Shown here: positions 18,317-27,117 of the stretch, one piece after another
Numbering within the stretch: position 1 is the first letter of the stretch
Layout of the letters: each line of letters begins with the position of its first letter
Source: UBA7328 sp002471345
Lineage (GTDB): Bacteria; Bacteroidota; Bacteroidia; Chitinophagales; Saprospiraceae
Reading direction: 5' to 3'
Assembly (NCBI GenBank): GCA_964011275.1
Contig: CAXGOB010000001.1
Location: forward strand, 124,001-188,000
DNA: 64,000 nucleotides
Position numbers and translations under genes: made by a program
Notes under the pieces: generated by a model
The model's database searches: none
What the model was told of the DNA's origin: nothing
The model's input: the letters and a program-made list of their open reading frames with translations, nothing else

Positions 18317-18888
18317 ATCTTATAAATATTAGAGCCTTCTAAATAACGAAAGACTGCATCCGGAACTATATACTGAACAGACTTTCCTTCAGATATCATC
18401 TTTCTAACCATAGTAGCCGAGATACTTAGTAATGGAGCATCTACAATCCTGACATTCTCATGATTTTCTAACTCCCCTAATTCATAGGTTGGTCTTTTAT
18501 AGACATAAATAGGATAGTTTTTGATAATTATGTCGCCATTTTTCCATTTTGGAAGACTATATAGGTTGTCCCCTCCCATAATCACTGAAAAATTATGATC
18601 AGGATATTTTTCCGTCAAAAATGTAAGTGTATCGATTGTGTAGGACGGTCTTTTTAAGCCAAATTCTATGGAAGATGGTATTAGATTGGGGCTGTCATCA
18701 GTGGCTAGATTTAGCAAATGTAACCTTTCATAATCTCTCGCTAGACTTTCTTTTTTCTTAAATGGATTTTGAGGTGTAAGTACAAGCCATACCTTTTGAA
18801 GATCCGTGTATTGTAAAACGTAATTGGCTATTATTAAATGGCCAGTATGAACAGGGTTAAAGCTCCCAAAAAAGAGGCCTATTTTCAT
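18313..18888 (-). CDS. nadD: Nicotinate-nucleotide adenylyltransferase
   Basis: Transfers AMP from ATP to nicotinate mononucleotide in NAD synthesis. The 191-residue protein begins MKIGLFFGSFNPVHTGHLIIANYVLQ, containing the GSFNPVHxGH nucleotidyltransferase motif, and has LLSISATMVRKMISEG, the ISST-x-x-R-type second motif with Ala in place of the usual Ser/Thr. Length is typical. It is 12 bp downstream of dnaN and overlaps porZ by 4 bp, so it is mid-operon. Confidence 0.94.
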   Translation of the reverse strand: MKIGLFFGSFNPVHTGHLIIANYVLQYTDLQKVWLVLTPQNPFKKKESLARDYERLHLLNLATDDSPNLIPSSIEFGLKRPSYTIDTLTFLTEKYPDHNFSVIMGGDNLYSLPKWKNGDIIIKNYPIYVYKRPTYELGELENHENVRIVDAPLLSISATMVRKMISEGKSVQYIVPDAVFRYLEGSNIYKI

Positions 18889-18900
18889 GGTGGTAAGATG

Positions 18901-20016
18901 TTATGAACCCATCATCACTGGCATGACAAGCATTAGAATGTCCTCATTCTCCTCTTTATCGGCTGGTAGGAGCACCCCTGCTCTATTTGGCGCGGATAAT
19001 TCAAATATTACATCGTCACCATTTAGCACACTCAACATTTCTACTAAAAATTTAGCATTAAACCCAATGTTCATAGGTTCTCCGTCATAACTACAACTCA
19101 ATTGCTCTGTTGCCTCATTTGAAAAGTCCAAATCCTGTGAAGAAATAGTTAAACTTCCTTCAGTTAAATTTAAGACCACTTGATTAGTAGTTTTATTTGC
19201 AAAAATCACCATCCTTTTTAAAGAACTCAAAAAGTCTACTCTATTAACCGTTAGTTGATTGGGGTTATCTGTAGGTATTACTCCATTGTAGTCTGGGTAC
19301 TTTGCATCTATAAGCCTGATGATAACGGTAGTGCCACCAATTTCATAAAATACATTCTTACTATTGTAGGCAATTTTCAAGTCATCTTTTGAACCTAAAG
19401 CGGCTTTTAAAATATTTAAACCCTTTTTAGGTACTATAAAGCTCTCTACAGAACCTCCGCTCACACCTTTACAGACATACTTTACTAATTTATGAGCATC
19501 AGTAGCTGCAAATGTTACTTTATCCTCTTCCACTTCTGTAAATAGTCCTTGCATTGCCATTCTTAACTCATCATTGCTTGTAGCAAAAAGAGTATTGTTT
19601 AATACTCGGCTGTACATCGCTGATGGAATTGTTACTGAATTCACCCCATCTTCTGAGGGAAGATCAGGATAATCATCACTGTTATCACCAGCTAGTTTGT
19701 ATTTACCATATTCAGAAGTAATCTGGATTGCAAAATTGTCATCATCAATATCAAAACTTATAGGTTGATCAGGTAATGCCTTGAGTGTATCAATTAATAT
19801 TTTAGCCGGAACAGCTACTCTCCCATCTCCTTCGGCCGAAACCTCCAAATCTGTTATAATAGTAGTTTCTAAGTTCGAAGAGACTATCTTAAGAACATTG
19901 TTACTAATTGTAAAAAGAAAATCTTCTAAAATTGGCAACACAGTATTAGAGCCAATAACTCCATTTGAAATGGATAATTTCTTTAATAATTCAGATGAGG
20001 ATACCGTAAACTTCAT
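18901..20016 (-). CDS. dnaN: DNA polymerase III sliding clamp (beta subunit)
   Basis: Ring-shaped clamp that tethers replicative polymerase to DNA. The 371-residue protein has the three repeated clamp domains, beginning MKFTVSSSELLKKLSISNGVIGSNTVLPILEDFLF and ending in the conserved C-terminal LLPADKEENEDILMLVMPVMMGS. It leads a leftward operon (dnaN, nadD, porZ, folA, DUF2851, lpxK). Upstream, a TACTTTCG-like -7 element and a TATTTTTG element (20066-20073, minus strand) are candidate promoters. No DnaA boxes are visible, so this need not be the replication origin. Confidence 0.96.
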   Translation of the reverse strand: MKFTVSSSELLKKLSISNGVIGSNTVLPILEDFLFTISNNVLKIVSSNLETTIITDLEVSAEGDGRVAVPAKILIDTLKALPDQPISFDIDDDNFAIQITSEYGKYKLAGDNSDDYPDLPSEDGVNSVTIPSAMYSRVLNNTLFATSNDELRMAMQGLFTEVEEDKVTFAATDAHKLVKYVCKGVSGGSVESFIVPKKGLNILKAALGSKDDLKIAYNSKNVFYEIGGTTVIIRLIDAKYPDYNGVIPTDNPNQLTVNRVDFLSSLKRMVIFANKTTNQVVLNLTEGSLTISSQDLDFSNEATEQLSCSYDGEPMNIGFNAKFLVEMLSVLNGDDVIFELSAPNRAGVLLPADKEENEDILMLVMPVMMGS

Positions 20017-20104
20017 AACCCACTTTGGTATTCAAAAAAATCGAAAGTACGACTATTTTATTCGTCAAAAATAACAATAAGAAACGTCCATTCTTAATTA
20101 ATTA

Positions 20105-20120
20105 TTCAACAATTGTTGAA
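20105..20120. repeat. 16-bp perfect palindrome between dnaN and the M16 gene
   Basis: TTCAACAATTGTTGAA is a perfect 16-base palindrome with no spacer, 89 bp upstream of dnaN. A site of this kind is the right size for a dimeric regulator, but no matching repressor gene is adjacent. Confidence 0.5.
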
Positions 20121-20160
20121 ATGATTTTTTAACTACTGATCGGAATCAATTTCTATTAAA

Positions 20161-20250
20161 ATGAAGAAAAAATATAATTATGATCCAAGTCAACTTATAA
20201 AACTGAGGCATAAAAGAAATTTCAAGATTATTTTCGCCGCAGATTTTTGA
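20161..20250 (+). CDS. Candidate 29-residue small ORF upstream of the M16 gene
   Basis: An ATG at 20161 opens a reading frame for a basic, non-membrane peptide starting MKKKYNYDPSQLIKLRHKR and ending FKIIFAADF. Its TGA at 20248-20250 is two bases from the ATG (20253) of the M16 homologue, an arrangement typical of coupled translation. It is in a different frame from the M16 gene. It could be a real small protein, a leader peptide or chance; only its placement argues for it. Confidence 0.3.
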   Translation: MKKKYNYDPSQLIKLRHKRNFKIIFAADF

Positions 20251-20252
20251 GA

Positions 20253-21530
20253 ATGCAACAAATAGATCGACTAAAAAGAGGGCCTAAAAGTCATATAATA
20301 TCCACTGTGGACATTATTACGCCTAATCAATACACATTGTCATCTGGAGTTCCTCTATATGCCTACAAATCGGAAGGCATTGGAGCTATTAGATTAGAAA
20401 TTGTTTTTGAAGCTGGGCGACTTTATGAGACAAAAAGGCTTGTAGCTCAGTCCTGTGCCTCCTTGATAACAGAAGGAAGCTTAAAAATGACTAGCTCTGA
20501 AATCTCAGAAGCCATAGACTATGAAGGTGCATATCTATCAAGCCAAGGTAATTCTGACTTTATTACACTTAGATTAACATGTGCCAAAAAGAGTCTAAAG
20601 AAAGTACTTCCCATTCTTAAGGATATAATTGTTGCTCCGACTTTCTCGGAAGAAGAATTAAACATCTACAAAAACAGAAGAAAACAGAGAATGACCATAA
20701 ATCTCACCAAAAATGACATATTAAGTTACAGGGCCATCACAGAAAGTCTTTATGGAAAAGATAGTGTATATGGATACAATAGCACTTTTGAAATGTTAGA
20801 TGATATCACTTCAAGTGATCTAAAAAGTCATTATAATCAAAACTGCACTAATGATCGGGCTCATATTTTTCTTTCTGGAGATTATGGAAATGATGATATC
20901 AAAAGCATTGAAAATTTATCCCTGGCTTTCAAGAATAAAAAAAACCTTCCATCTAAATATCAAGCTACTAAAACTGAAAAGCAAACCATTCAAATCAAAG
21001 GAAGAGAGAATCAATCTTCTCTCAAATTAGCACTACCTCTATTTAATAGAAATCATAAAAATTATCCTGGGATATATTTTTTGAATACGATTTTAGGCGG
21101 GTATTTCGGTTCTAGATTGATGAAAAACATTAGAGAAGAAAAAGGATATACTTACAACATTTATTCTATGCTAGATACTTATAAGTATGATGGCTCATGG
21201 ATTATTTCTTGTGAATTAGATAATGAATATGTTAATGACACTTTAGAACAGATTTCTTGTGAATTTGACAAATTAAAAACAGAACCACTTTCGAATCAAG
21301 AATTGCAAATGGTTAAAAACTATCTGTTGGGTAATTTCATGTCTACAATTAATGGTCCATTTAAAGCAATAAATCCTGTGAAAATGCAAACATTATTAGG
21401 ATTAGAAAGTACATTTTATAACCAATTGTCACAAGAAATATTAGCTTTTGAATCGGATGAAATCCAATCATTAGCAAGGGAATATTTGAACATTGATAAT
21501 TTTTGGAAAGTAATTGTTGGCAAAGCGTAA
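20253..21530 (+). CDS. M16 peptidase-family protein lacking the zinc site
   Basis: A 425-residue protein with the two M16 (pitrilysin/processing peptidase) domains. The zinc-binding HxxEH motif expected near residue 60 is absent: the segment reads AQSCASLITEGSLKMTSSEIS. The C-terminal half keeps LNTILGGYFGSRLMKNIREEKGYTYNIYS, the Arg/Tyr motif that the second subunit of two-part M16 peptidases supplies. It therefore looks like the non-catalytic partner. No HxxEH gene is next to it in this window. ATG at 20253 is chosen over an in-frame TTG at 20247. No signal peptide is evident, so it is probably cytosolic. It precedes mreB by 59 bp on the same strand. Confidence 0.8.
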   Translation: MQQIDRLKRGPKSHIISTVDIITPNQYTLSSGVPLYAYKSEGIGAIRLEIVFEAGRLYETKRLVAQSCASLITEGSLKMTSSEISEAIDYEGAYLSSQGNSDFITLRLTCAKKSLKKVLPILKDIIVAPTFSEEELNIYKNRRKQRMTINLTKNDILSYRAITESLYGKDSVYGYNSTFEMLDDITSSDLKSHYNQNCTNDRAHIFLSGDYGNDDIKSIENLSLAFKNKKNLPSKYQATKTEKQTIQIKGRENQSSLKLALPLFNRNHKNYPGIYFLNTILGGYFGSRLMKNIREEKGYTYNIYSMLDTYKYDGSWIISCELDNEYVNDTLEQISCEFDKLKTEPLSNQELQMVKNYLLGNFMSTINGPFKAINPVKMQTLLGLESTFYNQLSQEILAFESDEIQSLAREYLNIDNFWKVIVGKA

Positions 21531-21589
21531 CAAAAAGTTACCTTCATCTCAATTTTTTAGGTACGAGAAGATAAAAAGGGTTTTTCTAG

Positions 21590-22621
21590 ATGGGGCTTTT
21601 CAATTTTTTTAGGCAAGAACTTGCAATAGACCTTGGCACAGCGAATACGCTGATAAGCTATGAAGATAAAATCGTGGTAGATGAACCATCTATAGTCGCT
21701 ATAGATCGTAGTACTCGAGAAATCCTAGCTGTGGGCACCAAGGCCATGCTTATGCATGAAAAGACCCATGAAAACATCAAAACTATACGACCTCTAAAAG
21801 ATGGAGTAATCGCCGACTTCCAAGCTGCTGAAGCAATGATTCAGGGAATGATTGGAATGATAGAAGGAAGACGAAAGTTTTTCACCCATCTTAAAATGGT
21901 AATTTGTATCCCATCTGGAATTACTGAGGTAGAAAAAAGAGCAGTATTCGATTCTGCAGATCATGTCGATTCTAAGGAAACATATCTTATTCATGAACCC
22001 ATGGCAGCGGCTTTAGGTATAGGCATAAATGTATTAGAGCCAACAGGAAGTATGATCATTGATATAGGTGGAGGCACAACAGAAATTGCAGTAATCGCTC
22101 TTTCTGGTATAGTTACCGATCAATCAATAAGAATTGCAGGAGATGAGCTTACTGCTGACATCATAGATTATATGAAGCATATGCATAATCTTCTGATTGG
22201 GGAGAGAACAGCTGAAAAACTCAAAATGGAAGTTGGTTCTGCTCTTAAAGAATTGGAGAATCCTCCTGAAAACTGCCCTGTAAATGGCAGAGACCTTCTT
22301 ACCGGAATCCCTAAGCAAATTTTTATTTCTTATCAGGAAATTGCAGAAGCGTTAGACAAATCATTGATAAAAATAGAAGAAGCAATAATTCGAGCATTAG
22401 AAGAAACACCCCCAGAACTTGCTTCGGATATTTTCAAAAAAGGACTATTCCTTACGGGAGGAGGTGCTTTACTCAAAGGACTGGACAAGAGATTATCTAA
22501 AAAAACAAAACTTCCTGTTCATGTCGCAGAAGATCCTTTAAAAGTAGTTGTAAGAGGCACTAAACTAGCTCTAGAAAATACGGAAGCTTCTACATTTCTC
22601 ATGGATAGACGCAGTATGTAA
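21590..22621 (+). CDS. mreB: Rod shape-determining protein MreB
   Basis: Actin-like ATPase that forms membrane-bound filaments guiding lateral wall synthesis. The 343-residue protein has the actin-fold phosphate motifs: DLGTANTLISYED (phosphate 1), EPMAAALGIGI with IDIGGGTTEIAVIALSG (phosphate 2) and LTGGGALLKGLDKRLSK (adenosine motif). The N-terminal MGLFNFFRQELAID provides an amphipathic membrane-binding stretch. First of the mreB-mreC-mreD-mrdA cluster; mreC follows after 21 bp. Confidence 0.97.
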   Translation: MGLFNFFRQELAIDLGTANTLISYEDKIVVDEPSIVAIDRSTREILAVGTKAMLMHEKTHENIKTIRPLKDGVIADFQAAEAMIQGMIGMIEGRRKFFTHLKMVICIPSGITEVEKRAVFDSADHVDSKETYLIHEPMAAALGIGINVLEPTGSMIIDIGGGTTEIAVIALSGIVTDQSIRIAGDELTADIIDYMKHMHNLLIGERTAEKLKMEVGSALKELENPPENCPVNGRDLLTGIPKQIFISYQEIAEALDKSLIKIEEAIIRALEETPPELASDIFKKGLFLTGGGALLKGLDKRLSKKTKLPVHVAEDPLKVVVRGTKLALENTEASTFLMDRRSM

Positions 22622-22642
22622 TCCAATCAGAAGCATAAATCT

Positions 22643-23455
22643 ATGTTTAGATTTTTTAAATTCTTTCAAAATTTTGGTGCTACGATCCTCTTTATATTTC
22701 TAGAATGCATTGCCATATTTCTGATTATCAGATTTAATAAAGGGCAGAGTGAAATATTTCTTCATTCTTCAAATGAAATTGTTTCTGATTTAGTGAGACA
22801 ACAATCAAAGATTAAGCAATCACTCGACTTAAAGGAACAGAATGATGATTTACTTCTTCAAAATGCTCAACTCATAGAAGAACTAGTAAATGAAAAAATA
22901 AAAACAACCAGAGACTCTTCAGATGTAGAAAAAAAATATGAAGTCCTCCCTGCTACAATAATAAATTCTACTATTCATACCCTCAATAATTACATCACGT
23001 TAGACAAAGGGGTAAAAGATGGACTTAAAAAAAGTATGGGAGTAATAGGTGACAAAGGAATTGTCGGTGTAATCAACCAAGTATCTAATAAATATTCAAC
23101 TGTTATTTCATTATTGAATATTAATTTACGTATCGCAGCAAGTATAAAAACTAAGGAACATTCAGGATATCTGACGTGGTCGGGAGGCGATTATTTACAT
23201 TATAAACTCAATGGTATTCCTAAATATGCCAATATTGTTATTGGAGATGAAGTAATTACAAGTGGATACTCATCTATATTTCCAAAAGGAATAAAAATTG
23301 GCAGAATAGAGACCTATGAGGTGATAAGAGGAGGGGCCTTTTATGATATAACAGTAAGAAGTTATCAAGATTTGACTCAAACAAGTTTAGTATATGTTGT
23401 AAAAAATAATGATTTTGAAGAAATTAATGAGTTAGAAAACTTGAATGAAAATTAG
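22643..23455 (+). CDS. mreC: Rod shape-determining protein MreC
   Basis: Periplasmic scaffold of the elongasome, 270 residues. It has one N-terminal membrane helix (about 10-30, FGATILFIFLECIAIFLII), a coiled coil at about 50-85 (QQSKIKQSLDLKEQNDDLLLQNAQLIEELVNEK) and a beta-rich C-terminal domain beginning ATIINSTIHTLNNYITLDKGVKDGLKKSMGVIGDKGIVGVI, typical of MreC. The gene overlaps mreD by 11 bp. Confidence 0.94.
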   Translation: MFRFFKFFQNFGATILFIFLECIAIFLIIRFNKGQSEIFLHSSNEIVSDLVRQQSKIKQSLDLKEQNDDLLLQNAQLIEELVNEKIKTTRDSSDVEKKYEVLPATIINSTIHTLNNYITLDKGVKDGLKKSMGVIGDKGIVGVINQVSNKYSTVISLLNINLRIAASIKTKEHSGYLTWSGGDYLHYKLNGIPKYANIVIGDEVITSGYSSIFPKGIKIGRIETYEVIRGGAFYDITVRSYQDLTQTSLVYVVKNNDFEEINELENLNEN

Positions 23456-23954
23456 GCCTCTTTTTATACTCTTTTGTGTTTTAGTGTTGGTTGCACAAAA
23501 AGTCATTTTTTCTGACGCTCTAATGGTAGTGGCAAATCAGTATCCCTTAATGATTTTTGTTCTGCCATTAATTATTCTTGCATTGCCAATCAATTTTGAT
23601 AAACCATTACTTCTGATTTCCGCTTTTTTGATTGGCCTCACCTTGGATATATTTAATGACACTCTTGGGATCAATACTTTTGCACTAGTCATGATGGCAT
23701 ATTTTAGAAGTTCTATTTTAAATCTTGTCCAACCTCGACAAGGATACAAAACTGATAATTCTGGATACAAATCTTATGGGATTGGATGGATATCAATCTA
23801 TTTAGGTGTCTGCCTGTTTATTTTTTCATTTACTTTTTTTATGATCGATGCATTTACATTGGTCTATTTGAAAAGAGTTTTGATTAGTTCCGCTATGAGC
23901 ACACTAGTATCTTTACCTTTTGGCGTTTTACTATTGATGATTTTTAAAGCCTAA
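23445..23954 (+). CDS. mreD: Rod shape-determining protein MreD
   Basis: Small integral membrane protein of the elongasome, 169 residues with about five hydrophobic helices (e.g. PLFILFCVLVLVAQKVIF, MIFVLPLIILALPINF, LLLISAFLIGLTLDIF). Identification relies on size, hydrophobicity and position between mreC and mrdA, since MreD sequences diverge widely. It starts inside mreC (11-bp overlap), and the mrdA start follows its stop by 8 bp. Confidence 0.85.
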   Translation: MKIRPLFILFCVLVLVAQKVIFSDALMVVANQYPLMIFVLPLIILALPINFDKPLLLISAFLIGLTLDIFNDTLGINTFALVMMAYFRSSILNLVQPRQGYKTDNSGYKSYGIGWISIYLGVCLFIFSFTFFMIDAFTLVYLKRVLISSAMSTLVSLPFGVLLLMIFKA

Positions 23955-23962
23955 TAGAAAAA

Positions 23963-25810
23963 GTGAAGAGTCGATATTATATCACTGTGGGTGTTTTTGC
24001 AACAAGCCTGCTATTTCTGATAATACAATTAGGCACAATCCAACTCTTGAGTGATAAGTATGAAAGTCAAGCCAACAAAACAACTATATATAAAAAAGAT
24101 CTAGAACCTTCTCGAGGTATGATCTATGATCGTAATGGTAAGTTATTGATTGCAAATGACCCAATGTATGATATCAATGTCATTTATAATGAACTAAATC
24201 CAGACATGGATACTACTCTCTTTTGTAGTCTCTTATCCATAGAATTAGAAAACTTCGAGAATGCTCTCAATAAAGATTGGAAGAATGTTCAATATCAAAA
24301 GAACTTACCTTTCACTTTCCTTTCTGAAATACAACCTCAAGATTTTCTTCGATTTCAAGAGCACTTGTTTCGGTTCCCTGGGTTTTATCCTGTTCTAAAT
24401 TTTAAAAGAAAATATGTTTACCCCCATGGAGCCCATGCGCTAGGATACATTGGAGAAGTAAGTAATACTAGAATAAATAGAGATCCAGAAAAGTATTCAA
24501 GTGGGGACTATATTGGAGTAAGTGGTATAGAACGTAAATATGAGAACTATTTAAGGGGTGAAAAAGGAGTCGCTTATATTTTAAAAGATAATGTTGGCAG
24601 AGAAATCACTTCAGAAGAAGAAAGTCTTATTCAAAATCACGCAGAACCAGGGTTAGATCTGAACACCACAATAGACATCGATTTACAAGAATATGGTGAA
24701 ATTCTTATGCATTCCAAAAAAGGAAGCGTCGTAGCAATAGAACCAAAATCAGGAGAAATTCTCTCCATTATTAGCAGCCCTTCCTACGACCCAAGCGATT
24801 TGAGCATTGGGAGGCATAGAAGTTCTGCTTTTAAAAGACTTCAGGAAGACACCCTCAACAAACCTCTTCTGGATCGTTCAATTATAGCCCAATATCCCCC
24901 TGGTTCTATTTTCAAACCTATACTTTCACTAATTGCTTTACAAGAAGGTATTACCTATCCAGGAAGAACAATTCAATGTACAGGGGTCTATGATATCAAT
25001 AAAGAAAAAGGGTACTCCCAAGGATGTAGAGATCACCCCACTCCCTATAACATGAAAATTGCTCTGGAACACTCATGCAACACCTATTACTATAAATTAA
25101 TGGGAGAAACCGTTGAGAAGTTTGGTTATTCAAACCCAGACATTGGCCTAAGAATGATTAATAAATATTTAGATCAATTTGGGATGGGCAGAAAACTCAA
25201 CTCTGATATTTCTAATGAAAATACCGGCTTCATTCCTACCCCAGAGTACTATGACTATCTGTATCGCAGTGTCCGAACAGGTTGGAAAGCATCATATATT
25301 CTTTCTCTAGGTATAGGGCAGGGTGAAATACAAATGACTACCCTTCAAATGGCCAATCTAGCGGCCATTTTAGCAAATAAAGGATTTTATAAGATTCCAC
25401 ATTTAGTCAGAACTGTAGATCATCAAGAAGAATTTACTGAAGATTTTTCGCTACCACATTATGTCGATATCGATCAAAAACATTTCGCTCCAGTCATTGA
25501 TGGTATGGAGCGGGTAATGAGGTCAGGAACAGCAAGGTTCTCCAGAATAAAAGGCATAGCGGCTTGTGGTAAAACAGGGACATCTCAAAACCCATTCGGT
25601 AAAGATCATTCTGTTTTTTTTGCATTTGCCCCTAAAGATGATCCACAGATAGCAATTGCTGTCTATGTTGAAAATGCAGGAGGTGGAGGTGCTGTGGCTG
25701 CTCCCATAGGGAGTCTTATGATTGAAAAATATCTTAAAAAAGAGATTCCACAATCAAGAATTTATCTAGAAAAGTATATTAAGGAAATCGATTTAATAAA
25801 TGCCCCTTAG
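23963..25810 (+). CDS. mrdA: Penicillin-binding protein 2 (elongasome transpeptidase)
   Basis: Class B PBP that cross-links lateral wall peptidoglycan, 615 residues. An N-terminal membrane anchor (about 6-26) and a dimerisation domain (EPSRGMIYDRNGKLLIAND) precede the transpeptidase domain with the active-site SxxK at PPGSIFKP (Ser315, Lys318), SxN at HSCNTYYYKL and KTG at CGKTGTSQNPFG. The start codon is GTG at 23963. RodA, its usual glycosyltransferase partner, is not downstream: the next gene is on the opposite strand, so rodA must lie elsewhere. Confidence 0.95.
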   Translation: MKSRYYITVGVFATSLLFLIIQLGTIQLLSDKYESQANKTTIYKKDLEPSRGMIYDRNGKLLIANDPMYDINVIYNELNPDMDTTLFCSLLSIELENFENALNKDWKNVQYQKNLPFTFLSEIQPQDFLRFQEHLFRFPGFYPVLNFKRKYVYPHGAHALGYIGEVSNTRINRDPEKYSSGDYIGVSGIERKYENYLRGEKGVAYILKDNVGREITSEEESLIQNHAEPGLDLNTTIDIDLQEYGEILMHSKKGSVVAIEPKSGEILSIISSPSYDPSDLSIGRHRSSAFKRLQEDTLNKPLLDRSIIAQYPPGSIFKPILSLIALQEGITYPGRTIQCTGVYDINKEKGYSQGCRDHPTPYNMKIALEHSCNTYYYKLMGETVEKFGYSNPDIGLRMINKYLDQFGMGRKLNSDISNENTGFIPTPEYYDYLYRSVRTGWKASYILSLGIGQGEIQMTTLQMANLAAILANKGFYKIPHLVRTVDHQEEFTEDFSLPHYVDIDQKHFAPVIDGMERVMRSGTARFSRIKGIAACGKTGTSQNPFGKDHSVFFAFAPKDDPQIAIAVYVENAGGGGAVAAPIGSLMIEKYLKKEIPQSRIYLEKYIKEIDLINAP

Positions 25811-25861
25811 TCTAAATATGGATTCTGATATTTCCGCACATTTGATTTTATGAATATTTCA

Positions 25862-27013
25862 TTATACCAATTGATGGGTGTCCTTTTTTACTATTTCACT
25901 TACTCTTTCATATAATTCAAGATACTGAGGTACTATTTTTTGAATTTCAAACTTTTGTGCTCGTTTATAAGCATTTTTCTTAAACCTGCCATGTTTTTCA
26001 GAATTCATTAAAATTTCAAGAGACTTTTCTGCCATAGCATCTACGTCCCCAACATCACAAAGAAAACCTGTTTCGCCATCTACATTTACCTCAGGGATTC
26101 CTCCTACATTTGAAGAAACCACAGGAACTTCTATGGCCATTGCTTCAAGTGCTGCAAGCCCAAAACTCTCATTCGAAGAAGGAAGAATAAAAAGGTCTGA
26201 TACTGATAACAATTCCTCTATAGCTTCTTGTTTTCCTAAGAACCTTATTTGATCACATAAACCAATTTTTTTACATAAAACTTCTAAGTTGGCTCTTTCT
26301 GGGCCATCACCAATTAACAAAAGACATGAAGGTATCTTTTCGTTGACTTTCTTGAATACATGAATAGTGTCCTCTGCTCTTTTTACCTTTCTGAAATTTG
26401 AAATATGTGTGATTATTTTTTCCCCATTTGGTGCAATGACTTTTTTGAAATGCTCTTTATTGGTTTTTGAAAATTTAGAAAAATCTATGAAATTATATAT
26501 CACATCTATTTCTTTTTTAATATCAAAATGCTTATAGGTTTCCTCTCTTAAATATTCGGACACACAAGTGACACCATCAGAATTATTAATACTAAACTCT
26601 ATGACAGATTTAAGAGAACTATCTTTTCCTACAAGAGTGATATCAGTACCATGTAGAGTAGTTATCACTGGAATTTTGATTCCTTTCGAAGCTAATATTT
26701 GTTTAGCCAAAAAAGCTGCTGAGGCATGAGGAATAGCATAGTGCACATGTAGTACATCCAGTTTTTGAGATTCTGCTACCTCAACCATTTTACTTGTTAA
26801 TGAAGTTTCATAAGGCGTATATCTAAAAAGAGGATATTTCGTAGTAGAAACCTCATGAAAAAAAATATTCTGGTGAAAAAAGGTAAGTCTGGCAGGTCTT
26901 TCGTAAGTGATAAAATGTATTTCATGACCTTGAAATGCCAAATATGTACCTAATTCGGTTGCTACCACACCACTTCCTCCAAATGATGGAAAACATACTA
27001 TTCCTATTTTCAT
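25862..27013 (-). CDS. bshA: N-acetyl-alpha-D-glucosaminyl L-malate synthase BshA
   Basis: GT4-family glycosyltransferase that makes GlcNAc-malate, the first step of bacillithiol, the low-molecular-weight thiol of Firmicutes and many Bacteroidota. The 383-residue protein has the BshA opening MKIGIVCFPSFGGSGVVATELGTYLAFQGHEIHFITYERP, then LDVLHVHYAIPHASAAFLAKQI and TTLHGTDITLVGKD, and the GT4 donor site ESFGLAALEAMAIEVPVVSSNVGGIPEV. Cytosolic. It is monocistronic and convergent with mrdA. The divergent 104-bp spacer with the MerR-type gene has TAGTTTTA on the minus strand as a possible -7 element. Confidence 0.93.
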   Translation of the reverse strand: MKIGIVCFPSFGGSGVVATELGTYLAFQGHEIHFITYERPARLTFFHQNIFFHEVSTTKYPLFRYTPYETSLTSKMVEVAESQKLDVLHVHYAIPHASAAFLAKQILASKGIKIPVITTLHGTDITLVGKDSSLKSVIEFSINNSDGVTCVSEYLREETYKHFDIKKEIDVIYNFIDFSKFSKTNKEHFKKVIAPNGEKIITHISNFRKVKRAEDTIHVFKKVNEKIPSCLLLIGDGPERANLEVLCKKIGLCDQIRFLGKQEAIEELLSVSDLFILPSSNESFGLAALEAMAIEVPVVSSNVGGIPEVNVDGETGFLCDVGDVDAMAEKSLEILMNSEKHGRFKKNAYKRAQKFEIQKIVPQYLELYERVSEIVKKDTHQLV

Positions 27014-27117
27014 TATATCTTAGCGTTATATTGTATACATTGTCTTAAAACTACGCTACTTGTAATATAGTTGTCCAATATCTTAAGATTTAGTTCCAAA
27101 AGGTAAGAGCTAGACAA

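Noticed and set aside
20017..20252. Replication origin next to dnaN
   Set aside because: No TTATCCACA-type DnaA boxes or AT-rich repeats, and no dnaA gene nearby; dnaN alone does not mark an origin.
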